Shown here one piece after another: positions 47,151 to 63,907 of a stretch of DNA of 64,000 nt. Under the pieces are notes generated by a model. It saw only the letters and a program-made list of their open reading frames with translations, was not told the DNA's origin and made no database searches. How positions within the stretch are numbered: the first letter of the stretch is position 1; every line of letters starts with the position of its first letter. The DNA is from Macrosoma leucophasiata (taxonomy: Eukaryota > Arthropoda > Insecta > Lepidoptera > Hedylidae), in contig JAWQUS010000017.1 in the NCBI GenBank assembly GCA_036365455.1, forward strand, positions 10,788,001 to 10,852,000. The letters run 5' to 3'. A program made the position numbers and the translations under genes.

Positions 47151-49272
47151 AAATTAGTGTTAAAATATAGAATTGGTTTATTTAACGTCATACAAAGGAA
47201 AAAATCCCATAAATTATTATTGTATCGGGAGTTTAATTTACACTTCCGTTAAAAATCTCATAATGGTTTTTCGATTGTACCAGTGGAGTTTATTTATTTA
47301 CTTACACTCCTTTCTTCCATGATCACTAGGACCGTAACAAATTTTCCGTTATAAATAGGCAGTCGATATTCTTTTAAATGCATTTAAAATATGTGATATT
47401 ATTATATTGTGGATTACATTTTGTCTGACATCAAAGTAGTGTCTGATTGCAGCTAAGGTATCTCGTGATAAAATTTTAATCATGCTATCTCAACATCTTC
47501 CTTGTATAATTTTGAATCAAATTTAGACAATATCATGTTAATAAATAATGCTTCCTTTTAAACTCAGTATGTGCCATTAATTTATTTTATTATTGATGGA
47601 TATTGAGTCAGACAAAATTGATTTATTTACTGTTCAATATAATTGTTTCTGTGACATCACATGTGGTTTAGCTTACATTTTGAAATGTTAAAAATCCTAT
47701 TTTATAAATTTTATGTGAACTAGTTGCCAACAACTTTAAAAAAGTACACATTAATTCGTCAGGTTTGGTTATTGAAGTAAATATGCATGGTAAATAAATA
47801 AACACATGAGACTTAGAACATTGGCAAATGAATTGCAAGAAAACCATTCCTGTGGTGACAATTTAAAGAAATAAAATAATAAACTGGGTACTACAGGAAA
47901 ATCGCCGCTTGACCACATGAGTATGCGATGCAAAGTTAAGAAAAAGCTATATTTGATTGAATTCGGATAAGCGGCGAGTTCCTGACTGTACATAAATTCC
48001 AACAATATACTTAAGTTGCTACGTTCTTGTGCACTCCAGATTTACTATTTTATTATTTATCATTATTTATTTTTGATGCTAGTTTTTTTATTTACCTTTG
48101 GTAAATGTGTTTCAAAAAGAAATATATGGATAAAACTTGTGAAAACGTTAATACATAATAATGAATAATCCTGATGAATAATAATGAAGGCAAAGGATAA
48201 TTTAGGAGAAGAAGTTTAATAAAAGCTTTAAAAAAATAATGTATAAAACAAACATAAAGTTACCCAATACTTATTAAATAAGTACTCCTGTTACAGAAAC
48301 AGTTAAATTGAACAGGATATAGCGTATTGTGTTGTCATGGTTTTTGTAAAGAGTAACTCAGACATGTATTATAGTTTATACAAAAAAAACTAATTCTGTA
48401 TACTAAAAAGTAAATGAAAGCTTGGTGCGATTCAGAAAATACCATTAAAACTTTTGATTTTTATACCAACAAGATTTTTTTTATACCTAAACCTTTCAGA
48501 AGCCTATCAATATCACTACATAGTATAAAACAAAGTCACTAGGTGGTAACCCACTCCATATAAACACTACATCAATTAATTATTTTGACACCCCGAGACA
48601 CCATCCGAACCCGCCAATCCGTGATCTACATTCCTAATAATCGTGCCAAAAGGAGACTTCAAAGTCCCTCATGGACAGTTTCGCTAAATTAATTTAGACT
48701 GAGAGTCCCTCTGCGATCGCCGATTGCCCGGTGAATTAGAGTGCCCGTGTTGAGACATGCCGCGTACATAAGTCCAACCAAAAAAGAAAAACTCTCCGCT
48801 TGTCTGTTTCTAAGCTTTCTTCTTTTAAACCACGCTACGGAGTTTGATGCAGTTTTCAATATTATTTAGAAAACGTACTTCCTTCTTTCCCGAAGAGTTT
48901 TGTACTGTAGAAACAAAATATTCTAATTTTATATTTTTTAAATAGAGTTGTTCCCCTTTTCCTTCTGATCTAATCTTCCTTCTCTATTTTCCTGAAAAAT
49001 ACGCAATCCTACGGGCGTGACCATTGTCATATCCTGGCTCAATCCAGCAGCGGTCACGATTATCCTTCAAGAACCCCTTTCAAAATTCAATATGCATAGA
49101 GCAAAATGGTCTGCATGTAGGTAATATAGGTACAATGGGTAATAAGATATCTGATAAATCCATAGCTATTGTACCTCCCCCTAGCACTTGAAATCTCTCA
49201 ATGCACGAGTTTTGTAGAAACTATTATAACCTCTGCTAAAAAAACAATAGGCTACCTTCGACTACTGTGGTG
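47151..49272. other. Intergenic DNA between convergent tay and NDUFS7
   Basis: AT-rich with no gene recognised. A short palindromic repeat at about 47896-47995 (CGCCGCTT ... AAGCGGCG) resembles sequence at 55441-55545 (CTGGCCGCTAGACCACATGG), suggesting a shared dispersed element. Confidence 0.55.
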
Positions 49273-51006
49273 CAGTGGCGTAGCTATAGGGGAGCGGCAC
49301 GAACCGGGTGCCAACCGTTTGGGGGTGACACCCTCTTTAAAATGTGTGCGTCAGAATGGCCGGTCACTACTCATATTTAACGTTGATGTAGATTAAGAGA
49401 ATTGCTACCTATTTGCTACCTAACGTGAAATATTTGCTACCTGCGTATTTTTCAAAATATATCACTTTTAAAGGTGACAGGCCATTCTGACGTCAGCTTG
49501 GTCGGTCACTCATCCCGTATGTACAAACTTCTGCGAATGATCGAAATGTTTTTTCACTATTAATTGCTACCTAAAAACCTAGCGGTCTGGATTCCGTAGC
49601 TTTTAAGGATAAATAGTTATTGACAAAAACAGTTCACGAAACCTTGAACGCCTACCATATGGAAATAGCAAACGATTCATAGATGTTTACGTTGCATGAT
49701 TATTACGTATTTTAAGGCGCTAAATGAAAAGTATACCTAAGTACTAAAAACACTTAAAACTTTAAATAATACTTACACTGACATGTAAATCGGGCTTAAG
49801 ATGAAGTAACGCCTGTGTAATTGTTAAATTTATGTTTTCCGAGATTTTCTTATAGTATGTTTTGATATAATAAACTTATTTTGAATATGTGTAGTTTTGA
49901 ATAGCTTTTTTGAGATCAACTTATTTAGCCATTTATTTTTTCTTTGCTATTCGAGGTCTAAATTATGTATGCTGACTTTGTACACAAAATGTCAAATCAA
50001 AGAGTTATAGGTACTTAGTAATTAAAATTTTGTTTTGTTTTAAGTACCTCGAAACTTTTCTGAAAAATTACATTTTTGTACTCTATTGTACCTAACTTAC
50101 TTACCTACATACTTATTATAATTGGCGTTATGGTGAATCATTTAGTAAATGTATTTAATTGAAATTAATAATTTTACAATTTAGAAGGTTTTAGACCTCG
50201 AATAGCAAAAAAAAATAAATGGCTAAATAAGTTGATCTCAAAAAAGCTATTCAAAACTACACACATTCAAAATAAATTTATTATATCAAAACATACTTTA
50301 AGAAAATCTCGGAAAACATAAATTTAACAATTACACAGGCGTTACTTCATCTAAAGCCCGATTTACATGTCAGTGTAAGCATTATTTAAAGTTTTAAGTG
50401 TTTTTAGTACTTATGTATACTTTTCATTTAGCGCCTTAATATACGTAATAATCATGCAACGTAAACATCTATGCATCGTTTGCTATTTCCATATGGTAGG
50501 CGTTCAAGGTTTCGTAAACTGTTTTTGTTAATAACTATTTATCCTTAAAAGCTACGGAATCTAGACCGCTAGGTTTTTAGGTAGCAATTAATAGCGAAAA
50601 AACATTTCGATAATTCGCAGAAGTTTGTACATACGGGATGAGTGACCGGCCAAGCTGATGTCAGAATGGCCTGTCACCTTTAAAAGTGATATATTTTGAA
50701 AAATACGCAGGTAGCATATATTTCACATTATGTAGCAAATAGTAGCAATTTTCTAAATCTACATCAACGTTAAATATGAGTAGTGACGCACACCATTCTG
50801 ACGCACACTTTAAAATCCTTAAAATAACCAAAATTCGAGCTGTTCTTTTTTTTTCGGATTTATAATAGGTACCGGGGGATGCCAGAGACATAAGTTGCGC
50901 AAATAGATGGGTATAATGATGGAGAATTGAGAAATAACATAAAATAAAATTGAGAATACTTTCTTTTTTTTTGCCCCGGGTGGCACCCATGTTAGCTACC
51001 TCACTG
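49273..51006. mobile_element. DNA transposon with ~630-bp inverted arms
   Basis: The ends are inverted: left CAGTGGCGTAGCTATAGGGG and right (reverse) CAGTGAGGTAGCTAACATGG, each followed by GGGTGCCA-like sequence. Inside them, arms 49335-49966 and 50188-50820 pair over ~630 bp at high identity around a ~220-bp centre. The CAGTG(G) ends suggest a hAT-like element, but I could not find a clear 8-bp target duplication. No transposase is encoded, so it would depend on another copy. Confidence 0.8.
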
Positions 51007-51012
51007 CTCCTG

Positions 51013-51163
51013 GACTAAGGTGTCACCCCTCTGTGCCGGAAATTACAGGGCCATACATTAACCACCTGACCACAACACAATAGTGCTTAACATTATCATT
51101 TAGCGGCGAGTAGTCCCTACGCCCGCGAGCCACCATTGAAGTACAACCAGCCACCACCAGTAA
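51013..51163 (-). mobile_element. LINE tail copy, 5' half
   Basis: Minus-strand copy with CCTCTGTGCCGGAAATTACA, CCACCTGACCACAACACAAT and AACCAGCCACCACCAGTA. The 3' end of the unit is missing. It abuts the end of the long-arm transposon, which may have inserted into it. Confidence 0.75.
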
Positions 51164-51298
51164 AATTAATTAGTTTAATAAAATATTGGGATGGGTAAAA
51201 TAAAAATAACCAGTGCTTGCACTAAAAGATTCTATTCACTGTAATCTGGATGAAATATAACATTGTGTTCTTAATTTAATTTACATATTTGCTAAGTT

Positions 51299-56682
<5,384 letters not shown>

Positions 56683-57087
56683 GAAGGTGACGACGCTTTG
56701 TACAAATTAATATAATTATTAATAAGCATACGAAGATCGTTAAATCGAGTACATAGAAAGAGCGTATAATAAATGAATACTACTTAAAACATACACATCT
56801 ATTTAAAAACACAGGTTTAAATGCAGATATGTTGCCACGGCGCTCCTAAGTCTTATTTTAAGTAGGTATCTATGTTGTTTTGGCTCTGTAACAGAAATTG
56901 ATCAATGCCATACAATGTTAGTTTACATAAAATTCTGATACAAATTAAACTTTATCTTCCTGGTGCCGGACTTCCAGGGTAAAGGGTATGCTGCAACACT
57001 GGACTAGAATCTTTTGCTTAAAAGCTGTCTTCATTGGTCCGATAATGGAGTAATCTTCTTTCACGGCAAAATTTTCGGCACAAATAT

Positions 57088-57175
57088 ATAATCTATTGCA
57101 TTGCTTTATAGTAGCAGCAGCGCGATCTATTACCAACTATGCTAGTTAGGCAACCGATATAATAGACTTTTCAGT
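57088..57175 (-). repeat. Fragment of the 307-bp tRNA-like unit
   Basis: TCTATTGCATTGCTTTATAG, ATCTATTACCAACTATGCTA and AATAGACTTTTCAG match the non-tRNA part of the units at 54.4-55.4 kb. It stops exactly where the LINE's A-tail begins (poly-T from 57176). Confidence 0.85.
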
Positions 57176-57245
57176 TTTTTTTTTTTTTTTTTTTTTATGT
57201 CTGAAGGTTGACAGACAAGCAAACGGGCCACCTGATGGAAAGTGG

Positions 57246-58754
57246 TCACCGTCGCCTATGAACATTTGCAACACCAGGGGAGTTGCCAACGCGCTGCCAG
57301 CCCTGAAGGACTCTTTTGACGCCATTTTTGAAGAACCCCATATTGTAGCACCTAGGGAACACCTCAGAGGGAAGTTCGTTCCACAATTTACACGTTCTGG
57401 GCAGGAACGAACGTGAAAACCGCACCGTTGAGCACTGCCAGGTGTCCAGTCGGTGTGGGTGGAACTTCTCTCTTCGGCGGGTAGTACGGTGTAGGAAAAG
57501 AGACGGTGGCACCATGTCAAACAGTTCCGCAGAGCACTCACCATTGTAGAGACGGTACAACACGCACAGACTCCCAATGTCTCTGCGCAGGCTCAGATGT
57601 TCGAGCCTGTCGGTAAGTCCTGGATCGTTAACAATACGAACGGCGCGTTTTTGTAGGGAGTCAAGTGGACCAAGCTGGTATTTGGGGGCTCCCGCCCACA
57701 AATGAGAGCAGTATTCCAGATGGGGCCGCACTTGGGCCTTATAAAGCTGTAGTAGCTGCCCCGATGTGAAATACTGCCTCGCTTTGTTAAGCACCCCCAA
57801 CTTTTTGGATGCCAACTTGGTCTTACACCCAATGTGACTCCCGAATTGCACTTCGTTCGATATGTCAACGCCCAGGATACCGATACTCTTATCAACGGCG
57901 AGCGGAATGCCCTGGAACTGTGGTGCTACAATGAATGGGGTTTTTTTTGCGGTGAACGCGCAGACTTGTGTCTTCGAGGGGTTAAACTGTACTAAATTAA
58001 GTCGACCCCAATCCGAGACCCGCTCCAGAGAGTGCTCGATTTCAGACACAAGTCTAGTCCTGCTTTCCTCGATAAGTGTCCGAGAGGCATTTGCACGGCT
58101 AGTGTAGTATGCATCTCCCGTACTATCATCAGCATAGCAATGAAAATTGGAGTTTTGCTCCAATATTTCATTGATATGCAGAAGAAAAAGCGTGGGAGAT
58201 AACACAGAGCCTTGCGGCACACCAGCGTTGATAGGTAGTCTGTCTGAGCGCTGACCGTCAACTAAGACTTGTATATAACGCTCAGACAGAAAGCTGGCTG
58301 TCCAGTTGCATAGCCTCTCGGGAAGACCGTAGGATGGAAGTTTCGCGAGGAGTGCCCTGTGCCAGACCCGGTCAAAGGCCTTAGCAATGTCCAGGCTTAC
58401 AGCCAATGCCTCCCCACTCTTGTCCAAGGCGTGGGACCAATGGTGCGTGAGATATACTAGAAGATCACCAGCAGATCTACCATGACGAAATCCATATTGG
58501 CGGTCACTGATCAGCTGATGATCCTCTAGATACTGCAGCAGTTGAGTATTGATCACACGCTCCATGACTTTACAGAGTAGGGAGGTTATTGCTATGGGCC
58601 TATAATTGGCCGGGTCACTGCGATCCCCTTTTTTGGGTATCGGGTGCACGAGGGCGGTCTTCCACGCAGACGGTACGGTTCTTTGATCGTAGGAAAGCGA
58701 GAACAGGCGCGTCAGAACGGGGGTCAGCTCGGGAGCGCACATCTTCAACACCAC
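57246..58754 (-). pseudogene. LINE reverse transcriptase domain
   Basis: 502 open codons with the reverse transcriptase blocks in order: NYRPIAITSLLCKVMERV, QYGFRHGRSAGDLLVYL, DIAKAFDRVWHRAL (catalytic Asp), GVPQGSVLSPTLFLLHINE, FHCYADDSTG (catalytic Asp pair), FNPSKTQVCAF, IGILGVDIS, then the thumb-like LEYCSHLWAG and LQKRAVRIVND and C-terminal WNELPSEVFP. The catalytic residues are intact here, but the frame is severed from the endonuclease by frameshifts and stops, so this copy is likely dead. Confidence 0.9.
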
Positions 58755-59433
58755 CGCAGGGACGGAGTCCGGCCCACTCGACTTCTTGACGTCAAGGGAT
58801 AAAAGAGCTCGCCTGACGTTCTTCTGAGTGAATTTGACGTCAGGCCTAGAGCTTTCACAGCGCGGGATGGTAGGCGCTGTGACACCAATGTCATCAAGAG
58901 TCGAGTTTGAGGCAAAGAGGCTGCCCAGAAGATCGGCTTTCCTTTTGCCGTGTGGGCTAGGCTATCATCAAGTTTTCGCAGTGGTGGGAAAGATGACCGA
59001 CAAAAGTTCCCTTCGATAGCTTTGGCAAGAGACTAATAGGCACGGCTCCCGGGAGGATGCCTCATTAGTTTCTTGCCAACTCTACCGACATGCTTGGACT
59101 TTGCTTTGGCTATCCGCAGCTTCGTGGAGCTGGAGGCAGCGTTGAGTACTCTCTTCAGGTCAGGGCATTGGGATTCTTGCAAGCGTGAGCCACAGTCCAG
59201 GTTCTGCAAGTCTCCTGCTTATGGTAAGAAGCCATAGCACAAGACTTATCGAACCAGGGCTGATACCGACCACCAATGGATACCACAGAGTACGGGATGA
59301 AACATTCCATACCCTGGTGTATCACATCGGTTACAGCTTCAGCGCACGTGCTCGGATCTTCCGACGAGAAACAAAGCTGCCTCCATGGGTAGGACGATAG
59401 GAACTCCCTCAGTCCATCCCAATCTGCTGACCT

Positions 59434-60213
59434 TTAGTGCCACACTTGCCGGGTGGAAGAGGGCTGCAGAGGCGCCCGAACCGACAAGGGGGTTTTCGTG
59501 CGTACCAGGTAGTGATCTGAGGATCCTAAAGGAGCCTCGACCACCACCTGATAGTTGGCAGAATGTGAGGTCAGCAGAAGATCCAGCAAAGAGGCGGTGT
59601 GGCCCTCGACATCTGGTATCCGGGTGAACCCGGATACGACTTGTGTGAGTCCATTAGCCAGCGCAAAGTCATATGCAGTCCTTCCAGCGAAGTCAGTGAT
59701 TCGGGAGCTCAACCATTCCGTATGGTGTGCGTTAAAGTCGCCAAGAATTACCAACTCCGCAGAAGGATACTGCGCAAGCACCGTGTCGACCACCTGTTGG
59801 ATGTGCTCGAACAAGCGAGCTGTCTCCCCGTCTCCGCTATAGGACCTGTACACGCACGCGTAGATTCGGGTAGAACCACCGTAGTCCACGCGCGTCCACA
59901 ATAACGACAGGTCCTTGTCTTCAAAATGGTCATGACGGCGACAACAAACATCCTCTCGGACATACAGACATACCCCGGCGCGGCGAATGAAAGTGTTCTC
60001 CAGAGTATAGCCGGGGTAAGTAAGGAACGCAGTGTCAAGAGGAGAGGATATTTGTGTCTCCGTCAGAAAGAGTAGGGCTGGCTTAGCCGTTTCAAGGTGA
60101 TGATGGACGGCGTTTAGGTTGGTATGTAAACCCCTGATGTTGCACATGTCCACAGTAAATGTGGGAGGGGTGTCCGCTGTGTGAAACTCATACTGTTTCT
60201 TTTGTTTAACCAT
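59434..60213 (-). pseudogene. LINE apurinic-type endonuclease domain
   Basis: 259 open codons from ATG at 60213. It matches the endonuclease/exonuclease/phosphatase fold used to nick target DNA: CNIRGLHTNLNAV (Asn), LLFLTETQIS (Glu), VILGDFNAHHTEWLSS (Asp and Asn), SLLDLLLTS and GSSDHYLV (Asp-His). The frame is lost soon after, before the reverse transcriptase. An A15 run directly precedes the ATG; an upstream frame (from 60386) reads through that run in another phase. Confidence 0.9.
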
Positions 60214-60784
60214 TTTTTTTTTTTTTTGCGTCGGGGAAGAGAAAGGATGATGTGCACCGCATTGGTCACCCTACAATCAAAAATTGTCAGTGAGTTAGAC
60301 CATCTACTCTCAGAGGTGATGCAAATCGCTGGCCCGGGGGACGGAAGGACCCCCGATCCCCCCCGTGCGCAGGCGCCTGGCCCCACTCCGGTCTCTTACT
60401 CCGGCATGGCGACTGCACACGGGACTTTGCACCGGTTGGCGGGACAGCCTCCCAGGCCAGAGGTTAATAGTGAGGCCTGGGTTCGGGTCCCCAACTGACC
60501 GGCGGGCGGCAGCGGAAAACCGTTTCATCGGCTCTCCCTGGCCCCCGGGCCAACATGTTGCGCCCCTGAGCGTAAGATGTCCTCACACTAACTAGTCCCC
60601 GGGGTGGACAATACGGCGCACTTCAAGGATGGGATAGAGGAACGGGGGGGGGGGATACTGGCTCTCAGGCTCGGAAGCCGGAACACGTCCTGAGACGTTT
60701 GACTGCAGATTACGACCTGAGGGTGGTAGCTAGCCAGGCAGGTCCACGGAGGGGCCTTAGCACCAAATGGGACACTAAGAAGGA

Positions 60785-60980
60785 TTATGCTGGTTGCCTC
60801 CAAAACTTCGTAAAATCTCCTAGTAAAGTCCCCATCACTTTCCAGCCATCTCATCATATTCCTCATGGAAGCATCCAATCATCGCCATCTTCTATATGGA
60901 TATTCATTATCATAAGAAATGAAGATAAAAATTACTGAAGATTGGCTGTTAGGGACTTGAATCCGTGGCCGTGAAACATA
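60785..60980 (-). repeat. Inverted copy of the 56.2-kb dispersed repeat
   Basis: On the minus strand: ACGGATTCAAGTCCCTAACA, GATTGGATGCTTCCATGA, AAAGTGATGGGGACTTTACT and ACGAAGTTTTGGAGGCAACC. It matches 56150-56345 at high identity and sits against the 5' end of the LINE. Confidence 0.8.
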
Positions 60981-61154
60981 TAAAAAAAAAAGCTAACATG
61001 ACATTTCACCGCTGTGTTTTTATATGTTTTAATGGCATCGCTATTACGCATATTGCCAGTGTCAAGTAAAACGATATTTTGTATTCATCATAAGCAGCGT
61101 AAAAGTCAGTCAGTTGGTCAATTATCAGTCAGTCAGTCAGAGTCACAGTCACAC

Positions 61155-61420
61155 AGTCAGTAATTCGAGTAAAGCGATGGCTACTTTACCAGAATATTTA
61201 CAATGAAGTTTTGGAGGCAAACTGAAAAGCCGTGTTTTCACACTGTTATTCTTTTTCACTATACACGGGCACTGTAATGAAACTTTAGCAAACAAAATGC
61301 CATCAACTTTATTTAATATAACTCAAAAATACACCAAGAAAATTAAATAAAATAAGAGCACTACACGCCTCTTTTCAGGTTCCCGCTAAAACCTCCACCG
61401 CTTCACCGCTGTCTTTCCGT
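61155..61420 (+). repeat. Diverged copy of the dispersed repeat
   Basis: GTAAAGCGATGGCTACTTTA, GAAGTTTTGGAGGCAAACTG and CTTTTCAGGTTCCCGCTAAA follow the same order as 56280-56560. It is preceded by GTCA-rich short repeats (61107-61160). Confidence 0.6.
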
Positions 61421-62694
61421 CACAGTCACAGTCCGGTGCAAGAAGCTTGACTTCAAGCTTCTTGGTCCGGTGGCGGTAGGCGTGCCGATGTGGGAGAAAC
61501 GTCTCACCTTTGTGATTGGAACGTTAGCATCTCAAAACACTAAACTGTTCCGAATCTTTGTATGTATCATTTCGAACATTTAGAACATTGCATAATGCAA
61601 ACGAAAAACGCCCTTAAATTTTTCGTCATACAAACGTCATAGTCGTTAATATTACGTGCATAAGGGACTGTATAGGCGCAACGGAATAAGTAACAAAATA
61701 TCATCTCATTTGGTATCCCACTCTCACTTGCTTAATATTGTATTGTTATGTCGCTGCTCTCTCGCTTCGCTAGCTGATTCAGATTCAAATGTTTCAAATC
61801 TCAAGTGTCTCGGTTGCGGTCATCATGCGGTCACACTCAATCACTTAAACGACATGAACGCGCTAAACAGAGAGCAATAATGTTCGAGTTCCAAATGATG
61901 CATTTGAATATTGGTGTTCCAATCGTTCGGAACATCGAAATGTTTCGGAACAGTGAATCAGAACAGTAAAGAGTTACACACGTCTACTGTCCGGTCCGTA
62001 GTCCGGTGGCAGGCAAGTACGTCAGTCAGTCAGTCGTCATCTATGTCAATTATTGTCAACAGACGTGGGAAAATACGTTACTTTGGAATCGCAGTGACCG
62101 CTGTGACAGTTCCTAAGTCAATCACGCACGCCACAGTTAAGGCAAATCTAAATAACATGGTTCATGTGAAAAACGTTACAAGCTGCTATTGACTAAAGTT
62201 CTGTACTAACGTTTCTTCAGTTAGGTATTTTAATATTCTAATCTATACAAATAAATAAAATTGGAGTGTCTATTTGTAATATTAAAATAACCGCTTTTTA
62301 CTAAATGCACATGTATATATACACGGTACATATACGTACCAAAACAATTTTTTTTCAATTTTTGTCTGTCTGTCTGTCTGTTTGCAATGGTCGTTCCTTG
62401 GAACGACGTTATTTCGCGATAAGTCACAGTGATCGCTTACGATTCCAGATCACTGTGATTTTTTCACAGTGAAGTTATTTATCTCGCACCTCTAATTGTC
62501 AATGTCAATGTCATTTCTTGATTTATTTTTGTGGAATTTTGTTGTATTGTAAACTTTGAATCCCCGAGCAAAAAAATCTTATTAATAATTAATAAAGCTC
62601 TCTGCCTCTGAGCGTGAAAGTAGCTATGAGCTTGTAGCTTGTAGTTAGACTTTAAAAGTTTATTGTAGAAGCAATAACAGCGAAATTGTTCATC
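61421..62694 (+). promoter_or_regulatory. Rad17: RAD17 upstream region
   Basis: Non-coding. Holds a 12-bp-arm palindrome (61440-61465), GTCA- and TGTC-type short repeats (62022-62035, 62362-62382) and an 11-bp-arm inverted repeat (TCACAGTGATC ... GATCACTGTGA, 62425-62459). The RAD17 promoter must lie here or in the following ~200 bp, but I see no clear core promoter motif. Confidence 0.4.
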
Positions 62695-62712
62695 ATGCCG
62701 AATTCACAGAAG
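62695..62712 (+). CDS. Rad17: RAD17 exon 1 (start codon)
   Basis: Six codons (MPNSQK) from ATG to donor AAG|GTAAGT, phase 0. The start context is ATCATGCC. The frame joins exon 2 at EKKWFKPLF. Confidence 0.8.
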
Positions 62713-63314
62713 GTAAGTTTAGGTACGAAGTGAAAGATGTATTTTTCATATAATATAATATTATTATGATATCGCATGTGGTTATAGATAATACAATGTT
62801 ATTATGATGTCGCATGTGGTTATAGATCCTATTTTCGTCAGGAAAAGAAGTGGTTTAAACCATTGTTTGAAAAAGAAGGAAATGAGGCGCAGACTAATAA
62901 ACGTAAACAACGACAATTTAAAGAGATTAATGCTGAACCCACGGTGCATAAAGAGGTTTGATTACGACTGTATACTTAAATAGTATTTTTAATCCAATTC
63001 CTTTCGACATTTAAGAGTACTTAATCACTAATATTTTCAGAGTCAAAACCTTCCAATTAATGTGAATAGCAAGAATTGGATGAAAAATTTTGATCCCGTG
63101 AAAGTGGAAGATGTAGCTGTGCATAGTAAAAAAGTTCAGGAAGTAGAGGAATGGCTAACCAGCTATTGTCATGGCAGTCACAACAATATGCTCCTCTTGT
63201 CTGGTCCTGTGGGCAGCGGAAAGACAACAACCATACATGTATTAGCAAAAATACACAATATTAAAGTTACAGAATGGATCACACCATTGGATATTGAAAT
63301 ACCTACTGAATATG
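62695..63314 (+). CDS. Rad17: Cell-cycle checkpoint clamp loader RAD17 (5' part)
   Basis: Three exons in phase (62695-62712, 62842-62955, 63041-63314) encode the N-terminal ~135 residues; the rest lies beyond the window. RAD17 replaces RFC1 in a five-subunit AAA+ loader that places the 9-1-1 clamp on damaged DNA to trigger ATR signalling in the nucleus. Seen here: a basic N-terminus, NWMKNFDPVKVEDVAVHSKK (the family's 'W...P....LAVH.KK' motif), VQEVEEWL, then MLLLSGPVGSGKTTTIHVLA with the Walker A motif GPVGSGKTT, and KVTEWITP. The next exon is past 63314; the intron that follows is filled with retroelement and mariner sequence. Confidence 0.92.
62761..62827 (+). repeat. 29-bp direct repeat in RAD17 intron 1
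   Basis: TTATTATGATATCGCATGTG and TTATTATGATGTCGCATGTG, each followed by GTTATAGAT, are 38 bp apart. The second copy ends 14 bp upstream of the exon 2 acceptor. Confidence 0.9.
62842..62955 (+). CDS. Rad17: RAD17 exon 2
   Basis: Acceptor TTCGTCAG and donor GAG|GTTTGA; 38 codons including EKKWFKPLFEKEGNE and NKRKQRQFKEINAEP. Lys/Arg-rich, fitting a nuclear localisation segment before the AAA+ domain. Confidence 0.85.
63041..63314 (+). CDS. Rad17: RAD17 exon 3 (Walker A exon)
   Basis: Acceptor TATTTTCAG and donor TATG|GTAGGT; 274 nt, ending one base into a codon. Carries the DVAVHSKKVQEVEEWL motif and ATP-binding loop GPVGSGKTTT. Confidence 0.92.
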
Positions 63315-63364
63315 GTAGGTAATTCATTTTGTAGATAAACTTTAGATACTTTAGATGTAAGAAA

Positions 63365-63704
63365 GAGACTTTGTGTGAATGATAGTATCGGTGTAAAAAT
63401 GAAAAAAGGCATGCTCCGATGGTTCGGGCATATAGAAAGAATGTCTTATGAGCGAATGACTAAACAGATATACAATGCGAATGTGGATGGTTGCAGAGGC
63501 CCAGGAAGACCAAGGCTGACCTACCATGACCACATAGGTCGAGTTCTGTCTGATGGTGGGGTCAAAAGTCTTAGGAATCGGCGTGCATGTATGAAGAGAA
63601 TGATGAAGGTAGACGAGGCACGAGAGGTTTGTCAGAACCGGGATGTCTGGCGCTCTACACTCTGCCTACCCCGTTAGGGACCTGGCGTGAAGATACATAC
63701 ATAC
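63365..63704 (+). mobile_element. RTE-like LINE 3' end in RAD17 intron
   Basis: About 100 codons of the ORF2 C-terminal module (MLRWFGHIERMSYERMTKQI, GCRGPGRPRLTYHDHIG, VCQNRDVWRS) are followed by CTGCCTACCCCGTTAGGGAC, CTGGCGTGAAG and an (ATAC)n tail. Endonuclease and reverse transcriptase domains are missing, so it is 5'-truncated. Confidence 0.9.
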
Positions 63705-63788
63705 TTTAGATAATAAGGTGTTTGTCTAATTTTTTATTGTTATGAACAGTTTTGTGTTTCTAAGGAAAATGATAGTCCTGTAAAGTAT

Positions 63789-63892
63789 ACTGTTGGTAGA
63801 GCTCCAGTTACGGAGCTCGCATGTGTAGGCACCACTGCATACTTGTAGCTAAATGGTAGTGTTCAGCACTATCATGTTCCAGTCAGGTCCTT
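63789..63892 (+). mobile_element. LINE tail copy, 5' half only
   Basis: ACTGTTGGTAGAGCTCCAGT, CGGAGCTCGCATGTGTAGGC and TCATGTTCCAGTCAGGTCC match the head of the tail family; the 3' half is absent. Confidence 0.8.
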
Positions 63893-63907
63893 AAAGCTAA
63901 ATTAATA

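Larger units (their letters stand above)
57176..60784 (-). mobile_element. Jockey/CR1-like LINE, near full length, decayed
   Basis: Reading on the minus strand: a GC-rich 5' region (60784-60230), an A15 run, an endonuclease frame, a broken middle (about 59433-58755), a reverse transcriptase frame, a short 3' UTR (GGTGACCACTTTCCATCAGG, TTTGCTTGTCTGTC) and a ~20-nt A-tail (poly-T 57176-57196). The 3' UTR has the same plan as the small LINE tail family in this window. An internal scrap of the family lies at 42063-42232. Confidence 0.88.
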
